64,000 nucleotides of DNA from Streptomyces spinosus (GTDB taxonomy: Bacteria; Actinomycetota; Actinomycetes; Streptomycetales; Streptomycetaceae): the NCBI RefSeq assembly GCF_020400655.1, contig NZ_JAINRC010000007.1, forward strand, positions 124,001 to 188,000. The letters are read 5' to 3'. Positions 43,917 to 51,824 of this stretch are shown here, one piece after another. The position numbers and the translations under genes are program-made. How positions within the stretch are numbered: position 1 is the first letter of the stretch; each line of letters starts with the position of its first letter. The notes under the pieces were generated by a model, which worked only from the letters and a program-made list of their open reading frames with translations, was not told the origin of the DNA and made no database searches.

Positions 43917-44345
43917 CTACTGCCGTAGCACGCAGACGGGCGCGAGCGAGGAGCGGTGCGCACAGGAGAGGGGGACACCGGGCGGGCCGCGCCGGACGGT
44001 GTGGGTGACGGGCCCGTCCAGCCCGGTGGGAGGGAGCGGCTGGTGCGGCCCGCCGTCGAGGGGCGTGTCGTCCAGAGCGGCACGCGGCCGGTCCGCCGTG
44101 TGGTCGAGGTGCCCGTCCGCCGCGTGCCGGTGCTGGGGCGGTCCGTTCGAGTCCGGCTCGTCGGCTCCGTCCGCGACCTGCCGGACGTCCTGCGCCACCA
44201 GGGCGCTCGGGTCCGGGCCGGCGAAGGAGCAGGCGTGCACCGCGCCGGTGAGGTGGACGGCGATCACCAGGACCAGCCCCGTCAGCAGGGCGGCACGACG
44301 GAAGCGCACCGCGCGTCCGCCACCGCTGCCCCACGACATGATCAC
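43917..44345 (-). CDS. Secreted or membrane-anchored small protein, unknown
   Basis: 142 aa, GTG start (44345) with ATG at 44339 as alternative. One hydrophobic segment ([19 protein letters not shown]) precedes a His-, Asp- and Pro-rich region ([16 protein letters not shown]) that could bind metal, and three cysteines. A -10 box 6 nt before the GTG implies a leaderless message. It heads a minus-strand run with the cysteine-synthase-like, MFS and MalY-type genes. No family is recognised. Confidence 0.6.
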   Translation of the reverse strand: MIMSWGSGGGRAVRFRRAALLTGLVLVIAVHLTGAVHACSFAGPDPSALVAQDVRQVADGADEPDSNGPPQHRHAADGHLDHTADRPRAALDDTPLDGGPHQPLPPTGLDGPVTHTVRRGPPGVPLSCAHRSSLAPVCVLRQ

Positions 44346-44351
44346 AGCCCC

Positions 44352-44380
44352 ACAGTAATCATGCCGTGACGTTATGTCAC
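44352..44380 (-). promoter_or_regulatory. Promoter of the minus-strand run with a dyad over the -35
   Basis: On the minus strand GTGACA (44380-44375) and TACTGT (44357-44352) are 17 bp apart, and the GTG start follows by 6 nt. A dyad GTGAC-N5-GTCAC (44366-44380) overlaps the -35 and could be an operator. Confidence 0.5.
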
Positions 44381-44516
44381 AGCGGCAGGGGTGCGATTCG
44401 CCTGGGCGAGGGCTTTGCTGCCTGGCGGCCCCGGTGCCGCGGGCGGCGGCCCGCCGGGCGAGACCGCGCGGACGCGATACGGGGGAGACGTCCGCGCGGT
44501 CGTTCGTGGAGCCGGG

Positions 44517-45233
44517 TCAGCCGGTCGCGCGGACCGCGTCGCGGATCAGCTCGGCGACCGCCTTCGGCTGGGAGACGGCCACGGCGTGGGAGGCGCCCTC
44601 GATCTCGACGGTCGTCGCCCCGGCCCGCTTCGCGCCGAAGCGCTCCACCTCCGGGTTGATGGCGTTGTCGGCGCCGGCCACCAGGGCCCAGGACGGCTTG
44701 GTCCTCCAGGCGGCGGCGGAGGCCGTCTCCTCGAAGGCGGCGGCGGCCAGCGGGCGCTGCGCCGCCGCGAGGACCTTGGTGACCTCCGCGGGCACGTCGG
44801 CGGCGAAGACCGACGGGAAGGCGTCCTGCGCGATGGTGACCTCGACGGCGGGCTCGCCGCCCGGCACGGGGTACGTCCACTGCTTGAGGTTGCTCACCAG
44901 CGGCGAGAGCGGGAAACGGCCCTGGAGTTCGCCGAGGCTCTCGCCCTCTTCGAGTGCGTAGGCGGCCACGTAGACGAGGCCGACCACGTTCTCGGTGGTG
45001 CCGGCCACGGTGATCAGCGCACCGCCGTACGAGTGGCCGACCAGCACGACCGGACCGTCGATCTGGGCCGCGACGGAGGCGACGTACGCGGCGTCGGACG
45101 CGAGGCCGCGCAGCGGGTTCGGCGGCGCGATCACGGGAATGCCGTGGCTCTGCAGCTCCTCGATGACTGCGGACCAGCTCGCCGCGTCGGCGAAGGCACC
45201 GTGCACCAGGACGACGGTGGGCGTGGTGCTCAT
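44517..45233 (-). CDS. Alpha/beta hydrolase
   Basis: 238 aa. TVVLVHGAFADAASW is the oxyanion strand; the nucleophile Ser is in VGHSYGG; a late His lies in IEGASHAVAVSQ. This is the salicylate-esterase/hydroxynitrile-lyase-like branch of small alpha/beta hydrolases that act on aromatic or lactone esters. It lies 16 nt after the HSL-type hydrolase gene and is co-transcribed with it from a putative AraC-controlled promoter. Substrate unknown. Confidence 0.9.
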   Translation of the reverse strand: MSTTPTVVLVHGAFADAASWSAVIEELQSHGIPVIAPPNPLRGLASDAAYVASVAAQIDGPVVLVGHSYGGALITVAGTTENVVGLVYVAAYALEEGESLGELQGRFPLSPLVSNLKQWTYPVPGGEPAVEVTIAQDAFPSVFAADVPAEVTKVLAAAQRPLAAAAFEETASAAAWRTKPSWALVAGADNAINPEVERFGAKRAGATTVEIEGASHAVAVSQPKAVAELIRDAVRATG

Positions 45234-45249
45234 GTGTGTCTCCTCGGGG

Positions 45250-46221
45250 TCAGGCGGTGTGCAGGGCCGCGTGCAGCGTGCGGACCGCCATGGTGATGGC
45301 GGCCTCGGCGGCGTGCGTGCCGCGCAGGGCGTTGAGCATCACGAAGTCGTGGATGATGCCCTGGAAGCGGACCGCGGTGACGGGCACACCGGCCTCGCGG
45401 AGCTTGTTGGCGTACGCCTCGCCCTCGTCGCGCAGCACGTCGGCCTCGCCGGTGATGACCAGGGCCGGGGGCAGCCCGGCGAGCTGCTCGGTGGTGGCGC
45501 GCAGCGGGGAGGCGGTGATCTGGGCGCGCTCGGTCTCGTCGGTGGTGTACTGGTCCCAGAACCACTGCATGCCGTCGCGGCGCAGGAAGTAGCCGGTGGC
45601 GAACTGGTGGTAGGACGGCGTGTCGAAGTCGGCGTCGGTGACCGGGTAGAACAGCACCTGCTGCACCAGCGGGATCCCGCCGCGTTCCTTGGCCATCAGG
45701 GTCAGCGCGGCGGTCATGTTGCCGCCCACGGAGTCACCGGCCACGGCCAGGCGGGAGCCGTCCAGGCCCTTGGTGGCGCCCTCCTCCACGACCCACTTGG
45801 CGACGGTGAAGTTCTGCTCGATGGCGACCGGGTAGCGGACCTCGGGCGAGAGGTCGTACTCGGGGAAGACGACGGCGGCCTCGGCGCCCACGGCGAGTTC
45901 GCGCACGAGGCGGTCGTGGGTGTGGGCGTTGCCGAAGACCCAGCCGGCGCCGTGGATGTAGAAGATGACGGGCAGGGTGCCGGTGGCGCCGGCGGGCTTG
46001 ACGATCCGTGCCCGGACGCTGCCGGTGGGGCCGCCCTGGACGGTGATCCACTCCTCGTCGACGGCGGGCTTGTCGATCTCGCCGGACTGGACCTCGTCGA
46101 CGGCCTTGCGGCCCTCGGCCGGGGCCAGGTCGAAGAGGTAGGGCGGGTTGGCGGTCGCCGCCACGAACTCGGCCGCGGCCGGCTCCAGCACCGGGGTCAC
46201 CGGCGCCTGGGCATCAGACAT
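45250..46221 (-). CDS. HSL-type alpha/beta hydrolase (esterase)
   Basis: 323 aa, cytoplasmic. The oxyanion-hole motif HGAGW (family HGGGW), the nucleophile Ser164 in AGDSVGGN, Asp in ITGEADVLRD and His in IIHDFVM complete the triad of the hormone-sensitive-lipase family, which hydrolyses short acyl esters and amides. CAGGAG precedes the ATG at 46221. Its promoter (46311-46375) has paired hexamers of the type found before five genes in this window. Confidence 0.9.
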   Translation of the reverse strand: MSDAQAPVTPVLEPAAAEFVAATANPPYLFDLAPAEGRKAVDEVQSGEIDKPAVDEEWITVQGGPTGSVRARIVKPAGATGTLPVIFYIHGAGWVFGNAHTHDRLVRELAVGAEAAVVFPEYDLSPEVRYPVAIEQNFTVAKWVVEEGATKGLDGSRLAVAGDSVGGNMTAALTLMAKERGGIPLVQQVLFYPVTDADFDTPSYHQFATGYFLRRDGMQWFWDQYTTDETERAQITASPLRATTEQLAGLPPALVITGEADVLRDEGEAYANKLREAGVPVTAVRFQGIIHDFVMLNALRGTHAAEAAITMAVRTLHAALHTA

Positions 46222-46310
46222 GTGAATCTCCTGGACGTGCGTAGGGGCGCCGGTCGTTCCGGCGTACGAGCCGGATCGTCGTGCTGGGCACTCCGGCGCC
46301 GCTGAGCGCA

Positions 46311-46375
46311 ACCCTAGGAGCGCCGCCGGCACCACGATTGCCCGTCCGTGCACGCCTCGCGTCCTGAAAGTGCAC
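46311..46375 (-). promoter_or_regulatory. Putative AraC-controlled promoter of the hydrolase pair
   Basis: On the minus strand GTGCAC (46375-46370), N16, GTGCAC (46353-46348), then 31 nt to TAGGGT (46316-46311). The second hexamer is followed by GGACGGG, the same as in the divergent site at 46421-46433. The -35 is poor, as expected for an activated promoter. Confidence 0.6.
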
Positions 46376-46398
46376 GGATGCCGTCCGCCGCGCGCCCT

Positions 46399-46463
46399 GT
46401 GCGCTGTGGGGAACGGGCCAGTGCACGGACGGGACACACCGCGGTGATCATCGGCCCTAGCGT
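46399..46463 (+). promoter_or_regulatory. Putative AraC-controlled promoter of the amidohydrolase operon
   Basis: GTGCGC (46399-46404), N16, GTGCAC (46421-46426) followed by GGACGGG, then 31 nt to TAGCGT (46458-46463). It mirrors the minus-strand site across the same intergenic region, so one regulator could switch on both divergent operons. Confidence 0.6.
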
Positions 46464-46640
46464 GAGGGCACAGCGGTCGCGGTCCGCCCGTCGGTACGGC
46501 CACGGACTCTCGCGCCATCACCGCTTTCTCGCCCGCGTCTTCGATCGCGTCTCCCGTCGCCCCGCTCGTGTTCTTCCCTGCCACCGGGCGCGGGCACGGC
46601 GGACATCCAGGACGCCCACCACAAAGGAGGTCTCGCACAC

Positions 46641-48518
46641 GTGTCTGTCATGCCGGTCGGCGGGCTGGTTCCCCAGGCCATCGACGATGCCGCGGATCTG
46701 GTCGTCCGCAACGCCAGTATCCATACGGGTGACCCGCGCCGCCCGCGGGCCGAGGCGCTCGCGGTGCGGGACGGCGTCATCACGGTCGTGGGCGACGACA
46801 AGGACGTCGCCCCGCACGTCGGGCCCGCCACGAAGGTGGTGGACGCGCTCGGCCGGCGGATGATCCCAGGGCTCAACGACGCCCATCTGCATGTGATCCG
46901 GGGCGGTCTCAACTACGTCCTGGAGCTCCGCTGGGACGGGGTCCGCACGCTCCGGCAGGCCCTGGCGATGCTGCGGGAGCAGGCGGCGCGGACGCCGAAG
47001 GGCCAGTGGGTGCGGGTGGTCGGGGGCTGGTCGGCCGACCAGTTCGCCGAGCGCCGGCTGCCGACCGTGGCCGAGCTGAACGCCGCCGCCCCCGACACGC
47101 CGGTGTTCGTGCTGCACCTGTACCAGTCGGCCGTCCTCAACCGGGCGGCGCTGCGGGCCGCGGGCTACGCCAAGGACACCCCCGACCCGAAGGGCGGGCA
47201 GATCGTCCGCGGCCGGGACGGGGAGCCGACCGGCATGCTGCTGGCCGCGCCGAGCGCCCTCATCCTCTACTCGACGCTGGCCAAGGCGCCGGTGCTGGAG
47301 GGGGAGGACAGGAAGGTGTCGACCCGTCACTTCCTGCGCGAGCTGAACCGGTTCGGCCTGACCTCGGCGATCGACGCCGCCGGCGGTTTCCAGAACTTCC
47401 CCGAGAACTACGGCACCGTCATCGAGCTGGCGAAGGCCGGTCAGCTGTCGCTGCGCATCGCCTACCACCTCTTCCCGCAGACCGCGGGCCAGGAGATAGC
47501 CGACCTCACCCGCTGGATCGAGATGGCCCGCCCGGAGGACGGGGACGCGTGGCTGCGTCTCAACGGCGCGGGCGAGAACCTCACCTGGGCGGCGGCGGAC
47601 TTCGAGAACTTCAGCCAGCCGCGCCCCGAACTGGGCGACTACGAGGCCGAGTTCGAGAAGGCCGTACGTCTCCTCATGGAGCACGGCTGGGGGTTCCGGC
47701 TGCACGCCACGTACGACGAGACCATCCGCCGGGATCTCGCGGTGTTCGAGAAGCTGGCCGCCGAGGGTCTCTTCCCGGCCGGGAACCGGTGGTTGTTCGA
47801 CCACGCGGAGACCGTGTCCGCGCAGAGCCTCGACCGGGTCGCCGCGCTCGGCGGTGCCATGTCCGTCCAGAACCGGCTGTACTTCCAGGGCGAGGCGTTC
47901 CTGCGCCGCTACGGCCCCGGGGCCGCCGCGGACGCCCCGCCCATCCGGGCCATGCTGGACCGCGGGCTGACCGTGGCCGCCGGCACGGACGCCACCCGGG
48001 TCTCCACCTACAACCCCTGGGTCGCCCTGCACTGGCTGGTGAGCGGACGGGACATCGGCGACCTGGTGCTCCGCTCCCCCGGCAACCGTGTCGACCGGGA
48101 GACCGCGCTGCGGATGTTCACCGTCGCCGGCGCCGAGCTGACCGGCGAGGAGCAGGTCAAGGGCGTGCTGCGGCCCGGGTGTTACGCGGACCTCGCGGTG
48201 CTGTCCGACGACTTCTTCACCGTGCCGGAGCCGGAGATCGCGCACATCGAGTCGCTGCTCACGGTGACCGGCGGCCGGATCGTCTACGCCGCCCGCGAGT
48301 ACGAGGGCCTGGACGAGGAGCTGCCACCCGTCACCCCCGCGTGGAGCCCGGTGGCGCACTTCGGCGGCTACCAGGCGTCCCGGCGTGACGGTGTGCGCCA
48401 GGCCGAGGCCCTCGGCGAGGCCGTCGCGGAGTCGGAGCAGCACCGCGCCTGGCGCGCACGGCGCGGTCTGACCCCCGGCGCCGCCGACATGCCGTTCGAT
48501 CCCTGCTTCGTCCTCTGA
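46641..48518 (+). CDS. YtcJ-like amidohydrolase
   Basis: 625 aa, amidohydrolase superfamily (metal-dependent). IPGLNDAHLHV carries the HxH metal ligands; later FDHAETVSAQSLDRVA and AAGTDATRVSTYNPW match the YtcJ/Amidohydro_3 group, which cleaves amides or related bonds. The GTG at 46641 is chosen over a later ATG because AAAGGAGG (46623-46630) is 10 nt before it. It is first in a run with isochorismatase-like, DoxX and DUF1275 genes, downstream of a putative AraC-controlled promoter. Confidence 0.87.
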   Translation: MSVMPVGGLVPQAIDDAADLVVRNASIHTGDPRRPRAEALAVRDGVITVVGDDKDVAPHVGPATKVVDALGRRMIPGLNDAHLHVIRGGLNYVLELRWDGVRTLRQALAMLREQAARTPKGQWVRVVGGWSADQFAERRLPTVAELNAAAPDTPVFVLHLYQSAVLNRAALRAAGYAKDTPDPKGGQIVRGRDGEPTGMLLAAPSALILYSTLAKAPVLEGEDRKVSTRHFLRELNRFGLTSAIDAAGGFQNFPENYGTVIELAKAGQLSLRIAYHLFPQTAGQEIADLTRWIEMARPEDGDAWLRLNGAGENLTWAAADFENFSQPRPELGDYEAEFEKAVRLLMEHGWGFRLHATYDETIRRDLAVFEKLAAEGLFPAGNRWLFDHAETVSAQSLDRVAALGGAMSVQNRLYFQGEAFLRRYGPGAAADAPPIRAMLDRGLTVAAGTDATRVSTYNPWVALHWLVSGRDIGDLVLRSPGNRVDRETALRMFTVAGAELTGEEQVKGVLRPGCYADLAVLSDDFFTVPEPEIAHIESLLTVTGGRIVYAAREYEGLDEELPPVTPAWSPVAHFGGYQASRRDGVRQAEALGEAVAESEQHRAWRARRGLTPGAADMPFDPCFVL

Positions 48519-48627
48519 AGCGGCCCTCCCCCGCTTCGTCCCCACCCCCAGACCCCGTCCCCAGGACGGTCGTTGTCCGGCGCGGGCACCCGTCCGCGCC
48601 GTCACCCACCCATGGAAAGGCACTCTC

Positions 48628-49290
48628 ATGGCCGACATCGCCCAGGTCACCGCTTCCCCCAGCCCCGACCTGCTGACCCCGGACAACTGCGCGGTCCTGT
48701 TCGTGGACCACCAGCCGCAGATGTTCTTCGGCACCGGCAGCGGCGACCGGACCGCGATCATCAACGCCACCGTGGGTCTGGCGAAGGCCGCCAAGGTGTT
48801 CGACGTGCCGGTGGTGCTGAGCACCGTGGCCGCCGAGTCCTTCTCCGGTCCGATCCTGCCGCAGCTCGCGGACGTGTTCCCGGACCACGAGATCGTGGAC
48901 CGCACCACGATGAACGCCTGGGAGGACACCGCGTTCGTCGAGGCCGTCAAGGCGACCGGCCGCAAGAAGCTCGTCATCGCCGGTCTGTGGACCGAGGTCT
49001 GCGTGGTGCTGCCGGTGCTCTCCGCCATCGCCCAGGGCTACGAGGTCTACGTCGTCACCGACGCGTCCGGCGGAGTCAGCCCGCAGGCCCACGAGCACGC
49101 CGTCCAGCGCATGATCCAGGGCGGCGCCGTGCCGGTCACCTGGGTGCAGGTGCTGCTGGAGCTCCAGCGTGACTGGGCCCGCGGCGAGACGTACGTGCCG
49201 GTGACGGAGGTCGTGAAGGAGCACGGCGGCACCTACGGCCTCGGCCTGGTGTACGCCCAGACCTTCATCGGCGGCCACGCGGCCGGCTGA
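48628..49290 (+). CDS. Isochorismatase-like cysteine hydrolase
   Basis: 220 aa. The catalytic triad of the family is visible: Asp in AVLFVDHQPQ, Lys in RKKLVIAGLW and Cys in LWTEVCVVLP. It is close to YcaC-like hydrolases, which act on amides or unknown small substrates. A gap of 109 bp separates it from the amidohydrolase gene; no separate promoter of the paired-hexamer type is seen, so read-through is likely. The combination with an amidohydrolase suggests stepwise breakdown of an amide. Confidence 0.9.
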   Translation: MADIAQVTASPSPDLLTPDNCAVLFVDHQPQMFFGTGSGDRTAIINATVGLAKAAKVFDVPVVLSTVAAESFSGPILPQLADVFPDHEIVDRTTMNAWEDTAFVEAVKATGRKKLVIAGLWTEVCVVLPVLSAIAQGYEVYVVTDASGGVSPQAHEHAVQRMIQGGAVPVTWVQVLLELQRDWARGETYVPVTEVVKEHGGTYGLGLVYAQTFIGGHAAG

Positions 49291-49341
49291 CCCCCTCCCA
49301 GGACGGCGATCAAGGACTGAGTCAGGAACAGGCAGGAAGAG

Positions 49342-49866
49342 ATGGACGCGGGACTGCTGGTCCTCCGGGTGGTGGCGGGACTCCTCGTCACCGGCCACGG
49401 GGTGCAGAAGGTGAGCTTCCGGCTCGGGGGCCACGGCTTGGCAGGCGGAACCGAGGAGTTCCGGCACGACGGGTTCCGTGGGGGCCGGCTGACCGCGGTC
49501 GTCGCGGGCGCCAGCCAGATCGGGGCCGGCCTGTTCCTGACCGCCGGTCTGCTCACTCCCCTGGCGGCGATGGCCGCCATGGGCGTGATGACGGTCGCGG
49601 GCACCGTCAAGTGGCCCAAGGGCCTGTGGGTGCAGAATGACGGCTACGAGTACCCCCTGGTCCTCGTGGTCGTCTCCGCGGCGCTGGCCCTCACGGGGCC
49701 CGGCGCGTGGTCCCTCGACCACGCGCTCGGCGTCACGCCGTGGCCGGTGTGGGTCGCGGTCGCCGTCATCGTGATCGGCCCGGCGAGCGGGCTGCTGACC
49801 CGGCTGGTGCTGCACCGCCCGGCCCCGGCTCCGGAAGGAAAGACCCATGCGCAGCCTGCTGACTGA
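49342..49866 (+). CDS. DoxX family membrane protein
   Basis: 174 aa with four membrane helices. RVVAGLLVTGHGVQKVSFRLGG and AGASQIGAGLFLTAGLLTPLA are the DoxX signatures. DoxX proteins are membrane partners of oxidoreductases and have been tied to oxidative stress and respiratory chains. The gene overlaps the next one by 20 bp, so the two are translated together. Confidence 0.87.
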   Translation: MDAGLLVLRVVAGLLVTGHGVQKVSFRLGGHGLAGGTEEFRHDGFRGGRLTAVVAGASQIGAGLFLTAGLLTPLAAMAAMGVMTVAGTVKWPKGLWVQNDGYEYPLVLVVVSAALALTGPGAWSLDHALGVTPWPVWVAVAVIVIGPASGLLTRLVLHRPAPAPEGKTHAQPAD

Positions 49867-50584
49867 CGCGGCCCACACGCTGGTCCCGCCCAAGGGCGAC
49901 CGGCACGGCCCGCTGCCTCCCCTGATGCTCGCCCTGACCGTGGTCACCGGTCTGGTCGACGCGGTGAGCTACCTGGCGCTGGGCCACGTCTTCGTCGCCA
50001 ACATGACGGGCAACGTGGTGTTCCTCGGCTTCGCCCTGGCGGGCGCCCAGACCCTGTCCGTGCTCGCCTCCGTCGTCGCGCTGGCGGCCTTTCTCACCGG
50101 CGCGCTGACCGGCGGCCGGCTGGGGACCCTGTTCGCGGGGCACCGCGGGAACCTGCTGAAGACGGCCACCGCCGCGCAGACGGTGCTGGTCGCCGTCACC
50201 GTCGCCGTCACGGCGGTCGCCGCCGGCCGGGTCACCACCGGCGTCGAGTACACGTTGATCGTGTGCCTCGGGCTCGCCATGGGGCTGCAGAACGCGGTCG
50301 CCCGGCGCCTGGGCGTGCCCGACCTCACCACGACCGTGCTGACGCTGACCCTCACCGGTCTGGCCGCGGACTCGCCGGCGGCGGGCGGTGCGGCGCCGAG
50401 GCCCGGCCGCCGGATCCTGTCCGTGCTGGCCATGCTGCTCGGCGCCCTCGTCGGCGCCGAACTCGTCCTGCACGGGCACCTCGTGTCCACCCTGGTGCTG
50501 TGCCTGCTGCTCCTGGCGGTCACCTCCGTGCTGACCCACCGTCTGTCGGCCGGCGATCCCGTGTGGACCCGGCCGCCGTCCTGA
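49847..50584 (+). CDS. DUF1275 (YoaK-like) membrane protein
   Basis: 245 aa with six or so membrane helices. GLVDAVSYLALGHVFVANMTGNVVF and LGLAMGLQNAVARRLGVPDLTTTVLT are conserved in DUF1275/YoaK proteins. Function unknown; the conserved NMTGN and PDLTTTV segments suggest a transport or binding role. It is the last gene of the amidohydrolase run and ends at a strong hairpin shared with the convergent AraC gene. Confidence 0.87.
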   Translation: MRSLLTDAAHTLVPPKGDRHGPLPPLMLALTVVTGLVDAVSYLALGHVFVANMTGNVVFLGFALAGAQTLSVLASVVALAAFLTGALTGGRLGTLFAGHRGNLLKTATAAQTVLVAVTVAVTAVAAGRVTTGVEYTLIVCLGLAMGLQNAVARRLGVPDLTTTVLTLTLTGLAADSPAAGGAAPRPGRRILSVLAMLLGALVGAELVLHGHLVSTLVLCLLLLAVTSVLTHRLSAGDPVWTRPPS

Positions 50585-50624
50585 CGGCGGGCCACGGTGC
50601 GGACGGAGGTCCCCCGCCCGAGGG

Positions 50625-50657
50625 AAGCCGTCCGGACGCGAGCCGTCCGGACGGCTT
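50625..50657. terminator. Bidirectional terminator
   Basis: AAGCCGTCCGGACG (50625-50638) and CGTCCGGACGGCTT (50644-50657) form a perfect 14-bp stem with a 5-nt loop between the convergent DUF1275 and AraC genes. Confidence 0.78.
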
Positions 50658-51622
50658 CACCGCACGGTCCCCCGGTCGCCCCGCCCGGCGAACTCCCGCC
50701 ATTCGCTGGGCGACATGCCGTAGGTGGCGCGGAAGACCCGGCTGAAGTGGGTGGGGCTCGCGAAGCCCCAGCGGTGCGCGACGGCCGCGATGGTCAGGTT
50801 GTCCGCCGAACGCAGGGTGAGGACGCGCCGGCACTCGGCCAGCCGCCGGCGCTGGATCAGCCGGCCGACCGTCGTGCCCTCCTCCCGGAACAGCTTGTGC
50901 AGGTAGCGGACGGAGATGTGGTGCGCGCGGGCGATCGTCTCCGGGGACAGGTCCGTGTCGCTGAGCCGCAGGTCGATGAAGTCCAGGATGTCCGACATCA
51001 GCGGTGCCCGGGTGTCCGGCCGCCGTCCTCGCGCCTCGTCGGCCAGGTGTTCGCCGGCCAGGGTGGACAGCAGGCTCACGGCGTTCCAGGCGAGCATGTC
51101 GCCGACCGCGGACGGGGCCACCGCCGCCGTGTCGGCGAAGTCGGACAGGAACGGCGAGAGCAGGGCGCCCAGCCGGGACGCCGGGGTGACCGGGGCGCGT
51201 GTGAGGCGGGGCACGTCCGACCGGGCCAGGCCGAGCAGGTGCCGCGAGAGCAGGAACACCTTCAGGCGGGCAGCGCGCGGGAAGTCCAGCGGCGGGGGCT
51301 GGTGCACGTCGTAGAAGCAGATGTCGCCGGGGCCGAGGAGGAGGTCCGTGGCGGGCTGCCGCACGGGTAAGGCGCCGCCGGTGCCGCGCAGTCCCACGAA
51401 GAGGTACTCGCCGCTCTCCCGGGCGGTCAGCCGCCGCAGGGGTGCCGTGGGACCCGGCGGCCGGCCGGGCGTCCCCTCCCGGGGCAGGCGTGCGGGCACC
51501 GCGTCCCCGATGGCGATGTCCAGGCCCATGGGCATCCGCCACACCCTGCTGCCCGGTGACGTGCCGGCCGTGGCCGTGCCGGCCGTGTGCCTGCCGATGA
51601 GGGATGTGCCTGTGCGGGACAT
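50657..51622 (-). CDS. AraC-family transcriptional activator
   Basis: 321 aa. The N-terminal cupin-like sensory domain (AraC_binding_2 type) spans about 30-200; the C-terminal double helix-turn-helix includes LSPETIARAHHISVRYLHKL and NLTIAAVAHRWGFASPTHFS followed by FRATYGMSPSEWRE. It is cytoplasmic and activates transcription when bound to an effector. AAGGGCGG precedes the ATG at 51622. It lies between the amidohydrolase run and an MFS gene that carry matching paired-hexamer promoters, so it is the best candidate for their regulator. Its own promoter shows no such site. Confidence 0.9.
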   Translation of the reverse strand: MSRTGTSLIGRHTAGTATAGTSPGSRVWRMPMGLDIAIGDAVPARLPREGTPGRPPGPTAPLRRLTARESGEYLFVGLRGTGGALPVRQPATDLLLGPGDICFYDVHQPPPLDFPRAARLKVFLLSRHLLGLARSDVPRLTRAPVTPASRLGALLSPFLSDFADTAAVAPSAVGDMLAWNAVSLLSTLAGEHLADEARGRRPDTRAPLMSDILDFIDLRLSDTDLSPETIARAHHISVRYLHKLFREEGTTVGRLIQRRRLAECRRVLTLRSADNLTIAAVAHRWGFASPTHFSRVFRATYGMSPSEWREFAGRGDRGTVR

Positions 51623-51752
51623 GAACCGCCCTTGCCTCCGAACCGTTGCCGTGTTTGAAGCGGCCGCACCGGGGAAGCCGCAGTCGGCTCCGCTTCGCCG
51701 GGAGCGTAGGCCGCTGGATGTGCGAAAAGAGTGACAAGACAGTGACCGGGGG

Positions 51753-51817
51753 CTGCGCTGCCGGATCACAGCCCATGCGCTCGTGGTCAAGAGCCGCGCG
51801 GCGGCGGCCCCTACTGT
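51753..51817 (+). promoter_or_regulatory. Putative AraC-controlled promoter of the MFS gene
   Basis: CTGCGC (51753-51758), N16, ATGCGC (51775-51780), then 31 nt to TACTGT (51812-51817). The ATG at 51825 follows the -10 by 7 nt, so the message is leaderless. The geometry is identical to the amidohydrolase site, although both hexamers differ at the first base. Confidence 0.55.
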
Positions 51818-51824
51818 CCCGGAC

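Noticed and set aside
44366..44380. CRP-like site GTGAC-N5-GTCAC
   Set aside because: The spacing is one base off the Streptomyces Crp consensus GTG-N6-GNCAC, so I list it only as a generic dyad.
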